64,000 nt of DNA from DASZHJ01 sp035604335 (GCA_035604335.1 DATNIT010000253.1:5804-69803); one strand, 5' to 3'; counted from the stretch's first letter, positions 34,511-44,018 are shown. A program made the numbers and translations. Notes: generated from the sequence alone by a model not told the origin.

Positions 34511-37500
34511 GACGACGGGTTCCGCTCGCGGCGGTCATCGGGCTCGGGCGGGAAGTGGCGGGCAAGCCGCTGGCCCAGCCGGTCGAAAGCGAGATAGATG
34601 ACCGGGGTGGTGAAGAGCGTCAGGAGCTGGCTCACGATGAGACCGCCGACGATGCTGATGCCCAACGGATGGCGGAGCTCCGAGCCCGTGCCGCTGCCGA
34701 CCATCAAGGGCAGCGCGCCAAGCAGCGCCGCCATAGTGGTCATGAGGATCGGGCGCAGCCGCAGCAGGCAAGCCTGGTGGATTGCCTCGCGCGGCGACTT
34801 ACCTTCCTCGCGCTCGGCCTCCAGCGCGAAGTCGATCATCATGATCGCGTTCTTCTTGACGATGCCGATCAACAGGACGATGCCGATGATGGCGATAATG
34901 CTGAGGTCGCTGCCGGCGACGATCAAGGCCAACAGCGCGCCGATACCGGCGGAGGGCAGCGTCGACAAGATCGTCACCGGATGGACGAAGCTCTCGTAGA
35001 GCACGCCGAGCACGATGTAGACCGTCACGATCGCGGCCAGGATCAGGAACAACTCGTTGCTGAGGGCGGCCTGGAAGGCGAGCGCCGCGCCTTGAAAGAT
35101 CGTGAGCACGCTGAGCGGCATGCCGATATCCAGCTCCGCCTGCTTCACCGCCGGCACGGCATCGCCCAGCGATGCGCCGGGTGCCAGATTGAACGATATA
35201 TTGGTGGCCGGAAATTGCGCGAGGTGATTGATCTTGAGCGGCGCCGTTTGCTCGCTCAGCGTGACAAGCGTGGACAGCGGAACCTGGCCGCCCGTGGCGG
35301 TGGCGGAGGGTAGATAGATCGACCCGAGCGAGGTCAGCGAGGATTGCATGTCCGGCTCGGCCTCCAGGATCACGCGGTACTGGTTCGACTGAGTGAAGAT
35401 GGTCGAGATGATGCGCTGGCCGAAGGCGTCGTAGAGGGCATTGTCGACGGTCGCCGGCGTGATACCAAAGCGCGCCGCCGTGTCGCGATCGATGGTGAGG
35501 TAGGCCGAGAGACCCCGCTCCTCCTGGTCGCTGGCTACGTTCTCGAAGGCCGGGAGCTGGTTCAGCCGGTCTACGAGCCTCGGTGCCCAAGCGGCGAGAT
35601 CGTCGGGACTGGCGCTCTCCAGCACGAACTGGTACTGCGTCCTGCTCACCGTCGTGTCGATGGTGAGATCCTGCACCGGCTGCATGTAAAGCGAGATGCC
35701 GCCGACATCCGCGGTCTCTTGCTGCAATTGGCGGATGATGTCGCTCGCGCTGAGCTGGCGCGCGTCGTGCGGCTTCAGATTGATCAGGAACCGGCCGCTG
35801 TTGAGCGTCGTGTTGGTACCGTCGATGCCGATGAAAGACGAGAGGCTGTCGACGTTGGGGTCCTTGAGAATGGCAGCGGCCAGCGCCTGCTGGCGCTCGG
35901 CCATCGCGGGATAGGAGATCGATTGCGCCGCCTCGGAGATGCCCTGGATCAGGCCGGTGTCCTGGATCGGGAAGAAACCCTTGGGAATCCAAATATAGAG
36001 GGCCGCGGTGAGCACCAATGTCGCCAGCGCCACCACAAGCGTCAGCGGCTGGTGATCCAAAACCGTATTGAGAGCGCGATCGTAAGCGCGGACCAGCGCA
36101 TCGAACCATTCGCGGTTCTTGCGCTCGAACATGCTCTCCGTGGTCTCGTCATGTCGGCGCAGCAACTTGGCGCAGGCCATCGGCACCAATGTCAGCGATA
36201 CCACGGCAGAGATCAGGATGGTCACCGAGAGAGTGATCGCGAACTCGCGGAAGAGGCGGCCCACGACGTCGCCCATGAACAGCAGGGGGATCAGCACCGC
36301 GATCAGCGATATCGTCAGCGACACGATCGTGAAACCGATCTGCTCAGAGCCCTTGAGCGCCGCCTTCAGCGGCGGATCGCCCTCCTCCAAATAGCGAGCG
36401 ATGTTCTCGATCATCACGATGGCGTCGTCGACCACGAAGCCGGTCGCGATGGTAAGCGCCATCAGCGAGAGGTTGTTGATGCTGAAGCCCAGCAAGTACA
36501 TGGCGCCGAAGGTGCCGACGAGCGACAGCGGCACCGAGAGGCTCGGGATGATGGTGGCCCGCAGATTGCGTAGAAACAGAAAGATCACCAGAACGACCAG
36601 GACGACGGCCAGCGCCAGCTCGAACTCGACGTCCGCTACGGAGGCGCGGATCGTGGTGGTTCGGTCGGTGAGCACGGCAACATCGACAGCCGAAGGGAGC
36701 GAGGCTTGCAACTGCGGAAGCAGAGCCTTGACGCTGTCGACGACGGCGATGACGTTGGCGCCGGGCTGGCGCTGGATATTGAGGATCACCGCAGGCGTGA
36801 CGTTGGTCCAGGCGGCGAGGCGTGAATTCTCCGAGCCGTCCACCACGGCCGCCACGTCCGAGAGATGCACGGCAGAGCCGTTCTTGTAGGCCACGACCAG
36901 GGCTCGGTAGTCGTCGGCGCTGTGCAGCTGATCGTTGGCATTGATGGTGTAGGCGCGCGAGGGTCCGTCGAAATTGCCTTTGGGCGTGTTGACATTGGCG
37001 TTGGCGACGGTGGTGCGGAGATCGTCGATGTTGAGGCCGTAGGCGGCGAGCGCCCGGGGATTCGCCTGGATGCGCACCGCCGGGCGTTGACCGCCGCTGA
37101 TGCTGACCAGGCCGACACCGGGAAGCTGTGAGATCTTCTGCGCGAGACGGGTGTCGGCGACGTCCTCGATTTGCGGCAGCGGGATGGTCTTGGACGTGAG
37201 CGCCAGAGTGAGGATCGGCGCATCCGCTGGATTCACCTTCGCATAGATCGGCGGGGCCGGCAGGTCGCTGGGCAGCAGGTTACCGGCCGCGTTGATCGCG
37301 GCCTGAACTTCCTGCTCGGCGACGTCGAGGTTGATGGCAAGGCTGAACTGAAGCGTGATCACCGAGGCGCCGGCGGAGCTGCTCGACGACATCTGGTTCA
37401 GGCTCGGCATCTGCCCGAATTGGACCTCGAGCGGAGCCGTCACCGAGGTCGTCATGACGTCCGGGCTGGCGCCGGGATAGAAGGTCTGCACCTGGATGGT

Positions 37501-37629
37501 GGGATAGTCGACCTCTGGGAGAGCCGAGAGCGGCAGGAAGCGGAAAGCGAGCCCGCCCACCAGCAGGATCGCCACCATCAGGAGCGTGGTGGCGACCGGC
37601 CGCAGGATGAACGGACGCGAGGGGCTCAC
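34507..37629 (-). CDS. mdtB: RND multidrug efflux permease, MdtB-like
   Basis: 1040 residues, the E. coli MdtB length. It begins PFILRPVATTLLMVAILLVGG, with ALPEVDYPTIQVQTFYPGASPD as in MdtB. The proton relay is TGFVVDDAIVMIEN (TM4) and IGIVKKNAIMMIDFALEAER (TM10). It is translated just before MdtC (4-nt overlap), and the adaptor gene lies 39 nt upstream. It works as part of an MdtB2C1-type heterotrimer with the MdtA-like adaptor and the OprM-like channel. No regulator gene (BaeSR or TetR type) is adjacent. Confidence 0.94.
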   Translation of the reverse strand: MSPSRPFILRPVATTLLMVAILLVGGLAFRFLPLSALPEVDYPTIQVQTFYPGASPDVMTTSVTAPLEVQFGQMPSLNQMSSSSSAGASVITLQFSLAINLDVAEQEVQAAINAAGNLLPSDLPAPPIYAKVNPADAPILTLALTSKTIPLPQIEDVADTRLAQKISQLPGVGLVSISGGQRPAVRIQANPRALAAYGLNIDDLRTTVANANVNTPKGNFDGPSRAYTINANDQLHSADDYRALVVAYKNGSAVHLSDVAAVVDGSENSRLAAWTNVTPAVILNIQRQPGANVIAVVDSVKALLPQLQASLPSAVDVAVLTDRTTTIRASVADVEFELALAVVLVVLVIFLFLRNLRATIIPSLSVPLSLVGTFGAMYLLGFSINNLSLMALTIATGFVVDDAIVMIENIARYLEEGDPPLKAALKGSEQIGFTIVSLTISLIAVLIPLLFMGDVVGRLFREFAITLSVTILISAVVSLTLVPMACAKLLRRHDETTESMFERKNREWFDALVRAYDRALNTVLDHQPLTLVVALATLVLTAALYIWIPKGFFPIQDTGLIQGISEAAQSISYPAMAERQQALAAAILKDPNVDSLSSFIGIDGTNTTLNSGRFLINLKPHDARQLSASDIIRQLQQETADVGGISLYMQPVQDLTIDTTVSRTQYQFVLESASPDDLAAWAPRLVDRLNQLPAFENVASDQEERGLSAYLTIDRDTAARFGITPATVDNALYDAFGQRIISTIFTQSNQYRVILEAEPDMQSSLTSLGSIYLPSATATGGQVPLSTLVTLSEQTAPLKINHLAQFPATNISFNLAPGASLGDAVPAVKQAELDIGMPLSVLTIFQGAALAFQAALSNELFLILAAIVTVYIVLGVLYESFVHPVTILSTLPSAGIGALLALIVAGSDLSIIAIIGIVLLIGIVKKNAIMMIDFALEAEREEGKSPREAIHQACLLRLRPILMTTMAALLGALPLMVGSGTGSELRHPLGISIVGGLIVSQLLTLFTTPVIYLAFDRLGQRLARHFPPEPDDRRERNPSS

Positions 37630-37668
37630 CGCGAATCCTCGTTCATAGGCGACGACGTCGCTGCTTTG

Positions 37669-39003
37669 TCATTGGCTGTTTCCGCCGGAGCCAGCCCCAC
37701 CGTTCGTGCGCGGCCCCCGCGGCTGCTGGCCCTGCGACGTGCTTTGCGGCGGCACCGCCGCGCCTCCCGATGCGCCGGCGGGTGTTCCGGCAGCACCGCC
37801 AGTGGATTGACGCAGGGAAATCTTGGCGCCATCTCGAAGCTTGTCGGCGCCGTCGACGACGACGCGGTCGCCGACCGAGAGGCCGGAGCGCACGGCCACT
37901 TTCTCGCCCTCAGCGGGCCCGAGCTTGATCACCTGCACGGCCACGGTGTCGTCAGGCTTGACGAGATAGACGAAGGTGCCGGGCGCCCCCCTCTGGACGG
38001 CCGCCGTCGGAATGACGGTCTCGTCGTGCAGCGTCTCGACCCGGAGCTGTATGTTGACAAACTGGTTCGGGAACAGGCTGTTGTCGCCGTTGTCGAATTG
38101 CGCCTTCAACTTCAGCGTGCCGGTGGTCGTGTCGATCTGGTTGTCCACGGTAGCGAGCGAACCGGTGGCGATCTTGGTGGTCTGGCTGCGATCGTAGGCA
38201 ACGGCCTGCAGGGTAGCGCCGGCATTGAGCTGCTTCATCACAGCCGGCACTCTGTCTTCCGGCAGCGTAAACACCACGGTGATCGGCTGCAGTTGCGTCA
38301 GCACGACGATGCCATTCGTATCGTTCGCCTGCACGTAGTTGCCCGGGTCGACCTGCCGCAAGCCGACGCGGCCACTCACCGGCGCGAGAATGAAGCAATA
38401 AGCGATGTTGAGCTTGGCGGTCTCAACCTGCGCCTGGTCGGAGATAACTGTCCCCTCGAGCTGATGGACGAGGGAATCCTGCGTATCGAGCTGCTGCTTT
38501 GGGATCGAATCCTGCGCCACCAGCTTGCGGTAGCGCTGGAGATCGAGCTGAGCATTGGCGAGCAGCGCCTGGTCGCGCACCAGCTGCCCCTGGGCGTTCG
38601 CCGCCTGCTGCTCGTAGGGGCGGGAATCGATTTCGGCAAGGAGATCACCCTCCTTCACCATCTGGCCTTCCTTGAAGTCGACGCGCATGAGCTGACCGCT
38701 GATCTGCGAGCGCAAGGTCACCGTGGCCAACGGCGTCACCGTCCCAAGCCCGTTCAGCAGGACGTTGATGTCACCTTTTTGCGCGGTGGCGGTGACCACG
38801 GGCATCGCTGCGCCGGCGCCGAACCGGCCGGCAGGCGCTTGCGGCACCGGGCGCGTGTGGACCCACCAAGCGACACCCGCGATCACCAGCACGATCACCA
38901 TGAGCCAGAGCGCCCGGCGCCACAGGGGAGCGGGAGCCAGGGGCGGTCGAGCCCCAACCCGCTGCGCCTCTCGCGCGTCCTGCTCGGGTCTCAGATCATT
39001 CAT
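37669..39003 (-). CDS. mdtA: RND membrane-fusion (adaptor) protein, MdtA-like
   Basis: 444 residues. An N-terminal membrane anchor (LWLMVIVLVIAGVAWWV, about residues 33-49) is followed by the adaptor core: VVTATAQKGDINVLLNGLGTVTPLATV, the lipoyl half-motif SQISGQLMRVDFKEGQMVKEGDLL, a coiled hairpin (ANAQGQLVRDQALLANAQLDLQ), then APVSGRVGLRQVDPGNYV. The C-terminal tail after residue 405 is a Gly/Ala/Gln-rich linker ending GGAGSGGNSQ, as MdtA proteins have. It bridges the inner-membrane MdtBC trimer to the outer-membrane factor and is the first gene of the pump operon. A hairpin at 39028-39055 lies in its leader. Confidence 0.93.
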   Translation of the reverse strand: MNDLRPEQDAREAQRVGARPPLAPAPLWRRALWLMVIVLVIAGVAWWVHTRPVPQAPAGRFGAGAAMPVVTATAQKGDINVLLNGLGTVTPLATVTLRSQISGQLMRVDFKEGQMVKEGDLLAEIDSRPYEQQAANAQGQLVRDQALLANAQLDLQRYRKLVAQDSIPKQQLDTQDSLVHQLEGTVISDQAQVETAKLNIAYCFILAPVSGRVGLRQVDPGNYVQANDTNGIVVLTQLQPITVVFTLPEDRVPAVMKQLNAGATLQAVAYDRSQTTKIATGSLATVDNQIDTTTGTLKLKAQFDNGDNSLFPNQFVNIQLRVETLHDETVIPTAAVQRGAPGTFVYLVKPDDTVAVQVIKLGPAEGEKVAVRSGLSVGDRVVVDGADKLRDGAKISLRQSTGGAAGTPAGASGGAAVPPQSTSQGQQPRGPRTNGGAGSGGNSQ

Positions 39004-39360
39004 GCAGGCTAAGTCGTCGTCCTAGGGTGCGGGCCAAGCCGCCGGCTCGCCCGCAAGAGAGCAATCGGATCCGCATAGGCTCATAACGAGGAGTTTATCA
39101 GCCTTTGGGCGCGCCCGGCGTCGCCTCCCGGTGCCACGGATCGGCCAGTTCTCCATGCCATATATTAGAGGCCTTTGAGATGCCAAGGAACACTTCTGGG
39201 GCGAGCGGACGCAACGGCCCGAACGGACCCGCCCTCTCGCAATAGGCGGGCGAGCCGCCGAAAATCCCTATCGGAGACGCCTTTTGCACCAGTGCCCTTG
39301 AGGCCCGCCGCCGGCTCGGGCAACATTCTGCCGAGAGCAAAACTCCGGGGGGCGCGAGAC
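39004..39360. other. 357-bp divergent intergenic region
   Basis: This gap separates the MdtA-like gene (minus strand) from the binding-protein gene at 39361 (plus strand). It holds a hairpin at 39028-39055: TGCGGGC pairs with GCCCGCA around a small inner AGCC/GGCT stem, probably in the mdtA leader. A GGGGG-containing ribosome site lies just before 39361. Promoters for both directions must lie here, but I see no strong hexamer pair. No small gene with a credible start was found. Confidence 0.5.
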
Positions 39361-40545
39361 ATGAAAATCGCAGTGTGGGTTACGGGCGCGATGGCGCTGG
39401 CGGCGGTCACGGGTCCAGCGAGCGCGCCCGTCGCGGCGGACGAGCCACCGATCACCATCGGCCTCGAACTCGGCCTCTCTCCACCCGCCGATCCCGGCTT
39501 GGGCCAACTCTGCCGGCGCGGCGCGGAGATCGGGGTCGACTACGTGAATGGCGTGATGGGCGGCGTGCTCGGACGCAAGATCCAGATCTCGATACAGGAC
39601 ACGCAGGCCAAGAACGAGGCCGGGATCGCCGCTTACCGCCGCCTCGTCACCGAGGAGAAGGCGGTGGCGGTCACGGGTTTCGCCTACAGCTCCGAGAACA
39701 TCGCCGTCAACGAGGTCGCCAAGGAACTCGGCGTCCCCACGATCGGGAGCCAAAGCGGCGCCGCGGATATCACGGCCAAGCACTATGACGTAGCCTTCCG
39801 CACCCACGCGGTCGACCCCCTGAGGGCGGAAACCTGGCTCGGCTGGATCAAGAAGATGAACTACAAGAAGATCTCGATCATCGCCGTGACGACCGACTAC
39901 GGCATCGGCTTGATCTCCGAGACCGAGAAGCAAAACAAGGAGAAGAGCCTCGGCCTCGAGATACAGTCGCTGACCTACGATCAATCGGTCACGGATCTGA
40001 CGCCGCAGCTCCTTCAGGTGAAGGCGTTCAAGCCCGACGCGATCATCAATATCGCGGTCGGGCAGATGATCGACCTCATGGTCGATCAAGCCGCGACCAT
40101 CGGACTTCTGCCGAGCACACCGATGCTGATCTCATACGACGCACCGGTTCGCCCGCAGTGGTGGCAGCTCCACCCCCAAGACGGCGACGTTCATTTCATC
40201 GCGTACTACTCTCCGCAGCAGAAGCTCTCCGATCTGGGCTCATGGTACGCGAAGCAATACCAGGAGAAATTCAAGGACCAGCCGGTCTACTCCGACCTCA
40301 ACTGCTTCGGCGACATCGCGATCATCGCTCAGGCGATCGCGCAGGCGAAGAGCACGGATCCGAAGGCGATCGTCAAGACCCTCGAGACCGGCAAATTCAC
40401 GGGCTGGGCCGCCGGCGACGTGACGTTTCCACGCGCCGACGGCGTCTTCTTTCACAATTGGTCGCCACCGATGATGATTCTGCACTACACCAAGCCCAAC
40501 CAGGACTGGCGCGAAGCGGAGGTCGCGTACTCGGAGGGGAAGTAG
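39361..40545 (+). CDS. LivJ-like periplasmic substrate-binding protein
   Basis: 394 residues from the ATG at 39361; longer frames to 39175 lack a signal or a ribosome site. A Sec signal (VWVTGAMALAAVTGPASA) precedes PITIGLELGLSPPADPGLGQLCRRGAEIG, the start of a type 1 periplasmic fold. It continues with GGVLGRKIQISIQDTQAKNEAGIAAYRRL, typical of Leu/Ile/Val-type binding proteins. No Liv permease or ATPase follows. The next genes are an ATP-grasp enzyme (9 nt downstream) and a glycosyltransferase. It may work with a transporter elsewhere, or act as a ligand sensor. Confidence 0.88.
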   Translation: MKIAVWVTGAMALAAVTGPASAPVAADEPPITIGLELGLSPPADPGLGQLCRRGAEIGVDYVNGVMGGVLGRKIQISIQDTQAKNEAGIAAYRRLVTEEKAVAVTGFAYSSENIAVNEVAKELGVPTIGSQSGAADITAKHYDVAFRTHAVDPLRAETWLGWIKKMNYKKISIIAVTTDYGIGLISETEKQNKEKSLGLEIQSLTYDQSVTDLTPQLLQVKAFKPDAIINIAVGQMIDLMVDQAATIGLLPSTPMLISYDAPVRPQWWQLHPQDGDVHFIAYYSPQQKLSDLGSWYAKQYQEKFKDQPVYSDLNCFGDIAIIAQAIAQAKSTDPKAIVKTLETGKFTGWAAGDVTFPRADGVFFHNWSPPMMILHYTKPNQDWREAEVAYSEGK

Positions 40546-40554
40546 GCGATCAGA

Positions 40555-41529
40555 GTGCGCCGCCACACTCGTCGGCTGATCGTCGGCTCGGCAGGCAGCG
40601 CCAATTCGTTCGGCACGATCCAATCGGTGCGGGATCGCTGGGGCGATTCGGTCTTCATCATCGCGATCGACACGAACCCCCGCGAGCTCGTCGCGGCGAG
40701 CGTCCTTGCCGATGCGTTCGTCCGGGTGCCTTCGGCTCGCTCGCCGGAGTTCCCGGATGCGCTTCGTCAAATCGCTGCATCATACCCGGGTAGCTCGTAC
40801 CTGCCGATGCATGACGAAGAGATCGAGGCTGCGGCTCGGGTTGCGCGCGATGGAAGGCTGCCGCCCGATCTCGACCTCGCCGCACCCTCCTACGAGATCG
40901 TTCGGCTCTGCGGCGATAAGTGGGCGATGCACCAGTGGCTCAGGGCAAACGGGCTGCCCTCTCCCGAGACCGCCCTCGCCACCCCGGACGCCCGCGAGCG
41001 GATGCAGGCACCCCTTGTCCTGAAGCCGCGTGAGGGATGCGCGGCCGCGCCCGCACCGCTCGTGCGCGGTGCCGTCGATCTCGCGAACTTGGATCCGAGC
41101 CACTGGCTGCTCCAGGAGCAGCTGAGGGAGCCCGAGGTGGGAATCGATGTGTTCTTGGGTCGCAGATCCGGCGCCTTCTGCTGTGTCTGCCGGGAGTACT
41201 TCGAGCGCAAGGCCAGCGTGGCTATGAAGGTGCGTGTGTTCCACGACCCCGCCTTGGCGCGGCTCGTGGAACGCCTCGCACGCGGGCTGCCGCTGTTCGG
41301 CGCCTTCCTTGTTCAGCTCATGCAGGACGCGGCATCCCGTTGGCAGATCGTCGATGTCAACCCACGCGTCGGCAGCGGAACCAGGATGAGCGCCGCCGTG
41401 GGTTTGGATTTCGCGGCCGCCAACCTCGCGGATCACTGGGCCGAGCCGACCGATAGTTTGCTGAAGCCGCTCATGGGCGAGCACTACGTCGCTCGGCAAT
41501 ATGCGGATTACGTGACGAGCCGGCCCTGA
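40555..41529 (+). CDS. ATP-grasp ligase of unknown substrate
   Basis: 324 residues from a GTG 9 nt after the binding-protein stop. The N-terminal pre-ATP-grasp domain (RLIVGSAGSANSFGTIQSVRD, then VFIIAIDTNP) resembles carbamoyl-phosphate-synthase-like and PylC-like enzymes. The ATP-grasp part follows: CGDKWAMHQWLRANGLPSPET, PLVLKPREGC (the Lys that contacts ATP), EQLREPEVGIDVFLG, and QIVDVNPRVGSGTRMSAAVG, where Asp/Asn and Arg of the DVNPR motif bind Mg-ATP. Such enzymes join a carboxylate to an amine through an acyl phosphate. The glycosyltransferase downstream suggests a glycosylated peptide or amino-acid conjugate, but the product is unknown. Confidence 0.8.
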   Translation: MRRHTRRLIVGSAGSANSFGTIQSVRDRWGDSVFIIAIDTNPRELVAASVLADAFVRVPSARSPEFPDALRQIAASYPGSSYLPMHDEEIEAAARVARDGRLPPDLDLAAPSYEIVRLCGDKWAMHQWLRANGLPSPETALATPDARERMQAPLVLKPREGCAAAPAPLVRGAVDLANLDPSHWLLQEQLREPEVGIDVFLGRRSGAFCCVCREYFERKASVAMKVRVFHDPALARLVERLARGLPLFGAFLVQLMQDAASRWQIVDVNPRVGSGTRMSAAVGLDFAAANLADHWAEPTDSLLKPLMGEHYVARQYADYVTSRP

Positions 41530-41573
41530 TGCGGCGCCAACTCGCAGGTCTTTGAGCTTTTCTGGAACGGGTG

Positions 41574-42788
41574 ATGCGCGCCTTCTACCTCGACCCGGGT
41601 CTGCACGACGATGTCGGCCATCACGCAAATTATTGTCGATACATCGTGGACGAGTTTCGGAGCCGAGGGGTGGAGACCCTCGTGTTCGGCCATCACGAGC
41701 TTCCTCCGGCGCTCCAGTCCGAGCTCGGCGCCGCCCCTCATTTCCGCGTCTACACCTATACGAACAACGACGACGACCCGTTTTGCCCGTGGCTCACGGG
41801 CTTCGACACGCTCACTCGACGCACGTGCGAGGATCTGTCCCGGCTTCCCGCGATCGAGTCGGCGGACATCGTCGTCATGACGTCCGTGCGGCCGGTCCAA
41901 TTGGCGGCGCTGATCGAATGGCGGCGTGCCTTGCCGCCCGATCGAAGGCCGACCATCGTCGTGGAATCCGTCAGCACCGGGTTGGAGGTAAGACTGACAT
42001 CGGACAGTTATCGGGTGAGCGTACCCGACCCACGGATCGATCCACGGGCGGTGCTCTTTCGCTATGTCGCCCTACGGCTGCCCCGCGAACCGGGAGCGCG
42101 CTTTCATTTCGCTGCGTTCGCCCCGATGCCCGCCCAACTTTTCATGTCGCTGCTAGCATTCCCGGTCCAGATGCTCCCGCTGCCGTACCGCGCCGTCGCC
42201 CCGTTACGCAGCCGAGCGGGCGCACGGCCTGTCCATGTCTCCATCCTCGGTCACCAGCGGCTTGCTAAGGGTTACGAGCGGCTGCCGGATATCGTCCGCG
42301 AACTCTTGCGCTCGCGAGGGGACATCCGCCTGCTCGTCCAGAGCGTCGCGCCTTCGGATTCGCCGCAGACACAGTTGGCGCTGCGGGACATCGCGGCGAA
42401 CAACGACCGTATGATGCTCGAGGAGATGCCGGCGGGTGGCTCGCGCTGGCCGCAACTGCTGGAGATGACGGATCTCGTCCTCTGTCCGCACCGGGCCGAG
42501 TTTTATGTCGCGGGCTTCTCGTCGGTGCTCGCGGAGACGCTCGCCAACGGCATCCCTGCCGTGGTTCCCGGTGGATCGCCGCTGGCGACGCTGCTCGAGG
42601 AATGCGGCGGACCCGGAACCAGCTTCGAGCAGTTCGAACCCGCCGCGATCGTGGCAGCCACGAGCCGCGCGCTCGACCGTTTCGACCATTTTGCGGCCTT
42701 GGCCCACGCTGCCGCGCTGCGTTGGCCCGAGACGCGCGGATCGGCGCGGCTGGTGGACGAGCTGATGTCCTTAGCCACCCGTCCTTGA
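41574..42788 (+). CDS. Putative GT-B fold glycosyltransferase
   Basis: 404 residues (an in-frame GTG lies directly before the ATG). The N-terminal half has the Rossmann-like opening RAFYLDPGLHDDVGHHANYCRYIVDEF and a His-rich loop. The C-terminal half starts VHVSILGHQRLAKGYERLPDIV, like GT4 donor domains (IGxxxxxKGxxxL), and contains LCPHRAEFYVAGFSSVLAETLANGIPAVVP, matching the EPxxFGxxxxEAxAxGxPVV nucleotide-sugar motif in loose form. I therefore call it a divergent GT4-like transferase. It follows the ATP-grasp gene by 44 nt on the same strand. It is cytosolic, and acceptor and donor are unknown. Confidence 0.72.
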   Translation: MRAFYLDPGLHDDVGHHANYCRYIVDEFRSRGVETLVFGHHELPPALQSELGAAPHFRVYTYTNNDDDPFCPWLTGFDTLTRRTCEDLSRLPAIESADIVVMTSVRPVQLAALIEWRRALPPDRRPTIVVESVSTGLEVRLTSDSYRVSVPDPRIDPRAVLFRYVALRLPREPGARFHFAAFAPMPAQLFMSLLAFPVQMLPLPYRAVAPLRSRAGARPVHVSILGHQRLAKGYERLPDIVRELLRSRGDIRLLVQSVAPSDSPQTQLALRDIAANNDRMMLEEMPAGGSRWPQLLEMTDLVLCPHRAEFYVAGFSSVLAETLANGIPAVVPGGSPLATLLEECGGPGTSFEQFEPAAIVAATSRALDRFDHFAALAHAAALRWPETRGSARLVDELMSLATRP

Positions 42789-42816
42789 TGCGCGACGACG
42801 GCCAGCCGCCGCGTCT

Positions 42817-43254
42817 TCAGCTGCTGACCGCCTTGGCGCCGGCCTCGGCGCAGAGGTGGTCCTCCTCGCCGAGCGCGCCGCCGCAGCCGATGCCGCCGAT
42901 GAGCGCGCCGTCGCGGGCGATCGGATAGCCGCCGGGACCGATGATCATGCCGAGCTGGGCGCCGACGCCGGTCCAGAACGCGGGGTTCTCGCGCGCGGCC
43001 GCGAGATAGTCGTTGGTGGGACGGCGGAAGCCCGCGGCTAGGGCGGCCTTGCCCTTGGCGGTCTCGAAAGTGATGAAGCTGCAGGTGTCGCCGCGCAGAA
43101 AGTACACGAGATTGCCGGACTCGTCGCAGACGGCGACGCTGATGGTCTGGCCGAACTCCCGCGCCTTCGCCTGCGCCGCTTCCGCGGCTCGGTGCGCGAG
43201 CTCGCTGTTCATGGCACGGACAGGAACTTTCGCGCGCGGATCTGAGGCGGCCAT
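42817..43254 (-). CDS. GlcG/HbpS-family protein
   Basis: 145 residues with a GGAG ribosome site before the ATG. The family pattern is present: LAHRAAEAAQAKAREFGQTISVAVCDESGNLVYFLR in two parts, FITFETAKGKAALAAGF, and GGYPIARDGALIGGIGCGGAL near the end, typical of GlcG/HbpS (DUF336). HbpS of Streptomyces binds heme; GlcG is found in glycolate operons; many members are of unknown role and often sit next to oxidoreductases. It is the last gene of a three-gene operon, 3 nt after the diiron-oxidase-like gene. A cofactor-binding or protective role for that enzyme is one possibility. Confidence 0.85.
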   Translation of the reverse strand: MAASDPRAKVPVRAMNSELAHRAAEAAQAKAREFGQTISVAVCDESGNLVYFLRGDTCSFITFETAKGKAALAAGFRRPTNDYLAAARENPAFWTGVGAQLGMIIGPGGYPIARDGALIGGIGCGGALGEEDHLCAEAGAKAVSS

Positions 43255-43257
43255 GGT

Positions 43258-43986
43258 CTACTCCGCCGCCTGCGCGGCCGGCCGCGCCAGATATTTGTTG
43301 TAGAGGCCGTCGAGATAGAGCCGGCGCATCATCGTCGCCTCCTTGACGAGGCGCAGACAGTTCGCCCGCAGCTCCGGCGTGTCCGCGTACTTGTCGACGA
43401 TCTCATAGCCGCGCTCGCCGTGCTCGGTGTCGGCGAGGATGTGCAGTCGGAAGAACACGACCTCCTCCTCGGTGAACCCGTATTTCTCGAGGAGCGGCGG
43501 CGTGGTCTTGCTGTAGATCTGCGGCACTTGGGATTCGAGGCCGATCAGGATCGAGGCTATAGCCTCGGCAAAATGCCGGCGGCTCTGGTGGAAACACCAG
43601 GCCTGCAGGCCGAGAGTCTCCGGTAGCACCTCGCCACTGATCTGCGCGTCCGCCACGGCGCGGCGGTCCATCCCGCAATGCTCGGCGAAGTCGAGCAGCA
43701 GCTTGGCATGCTTCACGGCGGGGAAGCCGGACTGCTCAGTGACGCCTTCCTCCTCGCACATGTTCTCGATCAGGAACTCGCGGACGTCCTCGTGAGGACA
43801 GTTGCCGAAGATCGTGCCCAGCCATTCCGCGGCGTGGCTCACGAAGTGGTAATGCTGCTTCACCCACTCGCCGAGCAGGCGCTTGTTGAGGGCGCCGGAA
43901 ACCCACGCCTCGCTCCAGGGATGCACGCTCGAATGCTTGCGCTGCACCGCCGATTCGAGCGCCGTCCGGAATTCGCTCTTCGCCAT
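43258..43986 (-). CDS. TenA/PqqC/CADD-like heme-oxygenase-fold protein, putative diiron oxidase
   Basis: 242 residues, all helical, with a GGGAG ribosome site. It opens RTALESAVQRKHSSVHPWSEAWVSGAL and has KQHYHFVSHAAEWLG, as in PqqC/TenA proteins. A histidine-aspartate pattern HxxxDxxH (His182, Asp186, His189 in LHILADTEHGERG) and Glu151 (GLESQVPQ) match the diiron ligands of heme-oxygenase-like oxidases such as CADD and SfbO. Acidic residues 74-80 and His93 could supply the rest. These enzymes use O2 to cleave or oxidise amino-acid-like substrates or cofactors; CADD makes p-aminobenzoate from Tyr. It lies between gabT and a GlcG-like gene. The substrate is unknown. Confidence 0.75.
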   Translation of the reverse strand: MAKSEFRTALESAVQRKHSSVHPWSEAWVSGALNKRLLGEWVKQHYHFVSHAAEWLGTIFGNCPHEDVREFLIENMCEEEGVTEQSGFPAVKHAKLLLDFAEHCGMDRRAVADAQISGEVLPETLGLQAWCFHQSRRHFAEAIASILIGLESQVPQIYSKTTPPLLEKYGFTEEEVVFFRLHILADTEHGERGYEIVDKYADTPELRANCLRLVKEATMMRRLYLDGLYNKYLARPAAQAAE

Positions 43987-44018
43987 GACCGATCTCCCTA
44001 GTCGTCGCCGCCGTACGA

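Noticed and set aside
42789..42816. Terminator between glycosyltransferase and GlcG-like genes
   Set aside because: The 28-bp convergent gap has GC-rich sequence but no stem of more than a few base pairs and no T-run.
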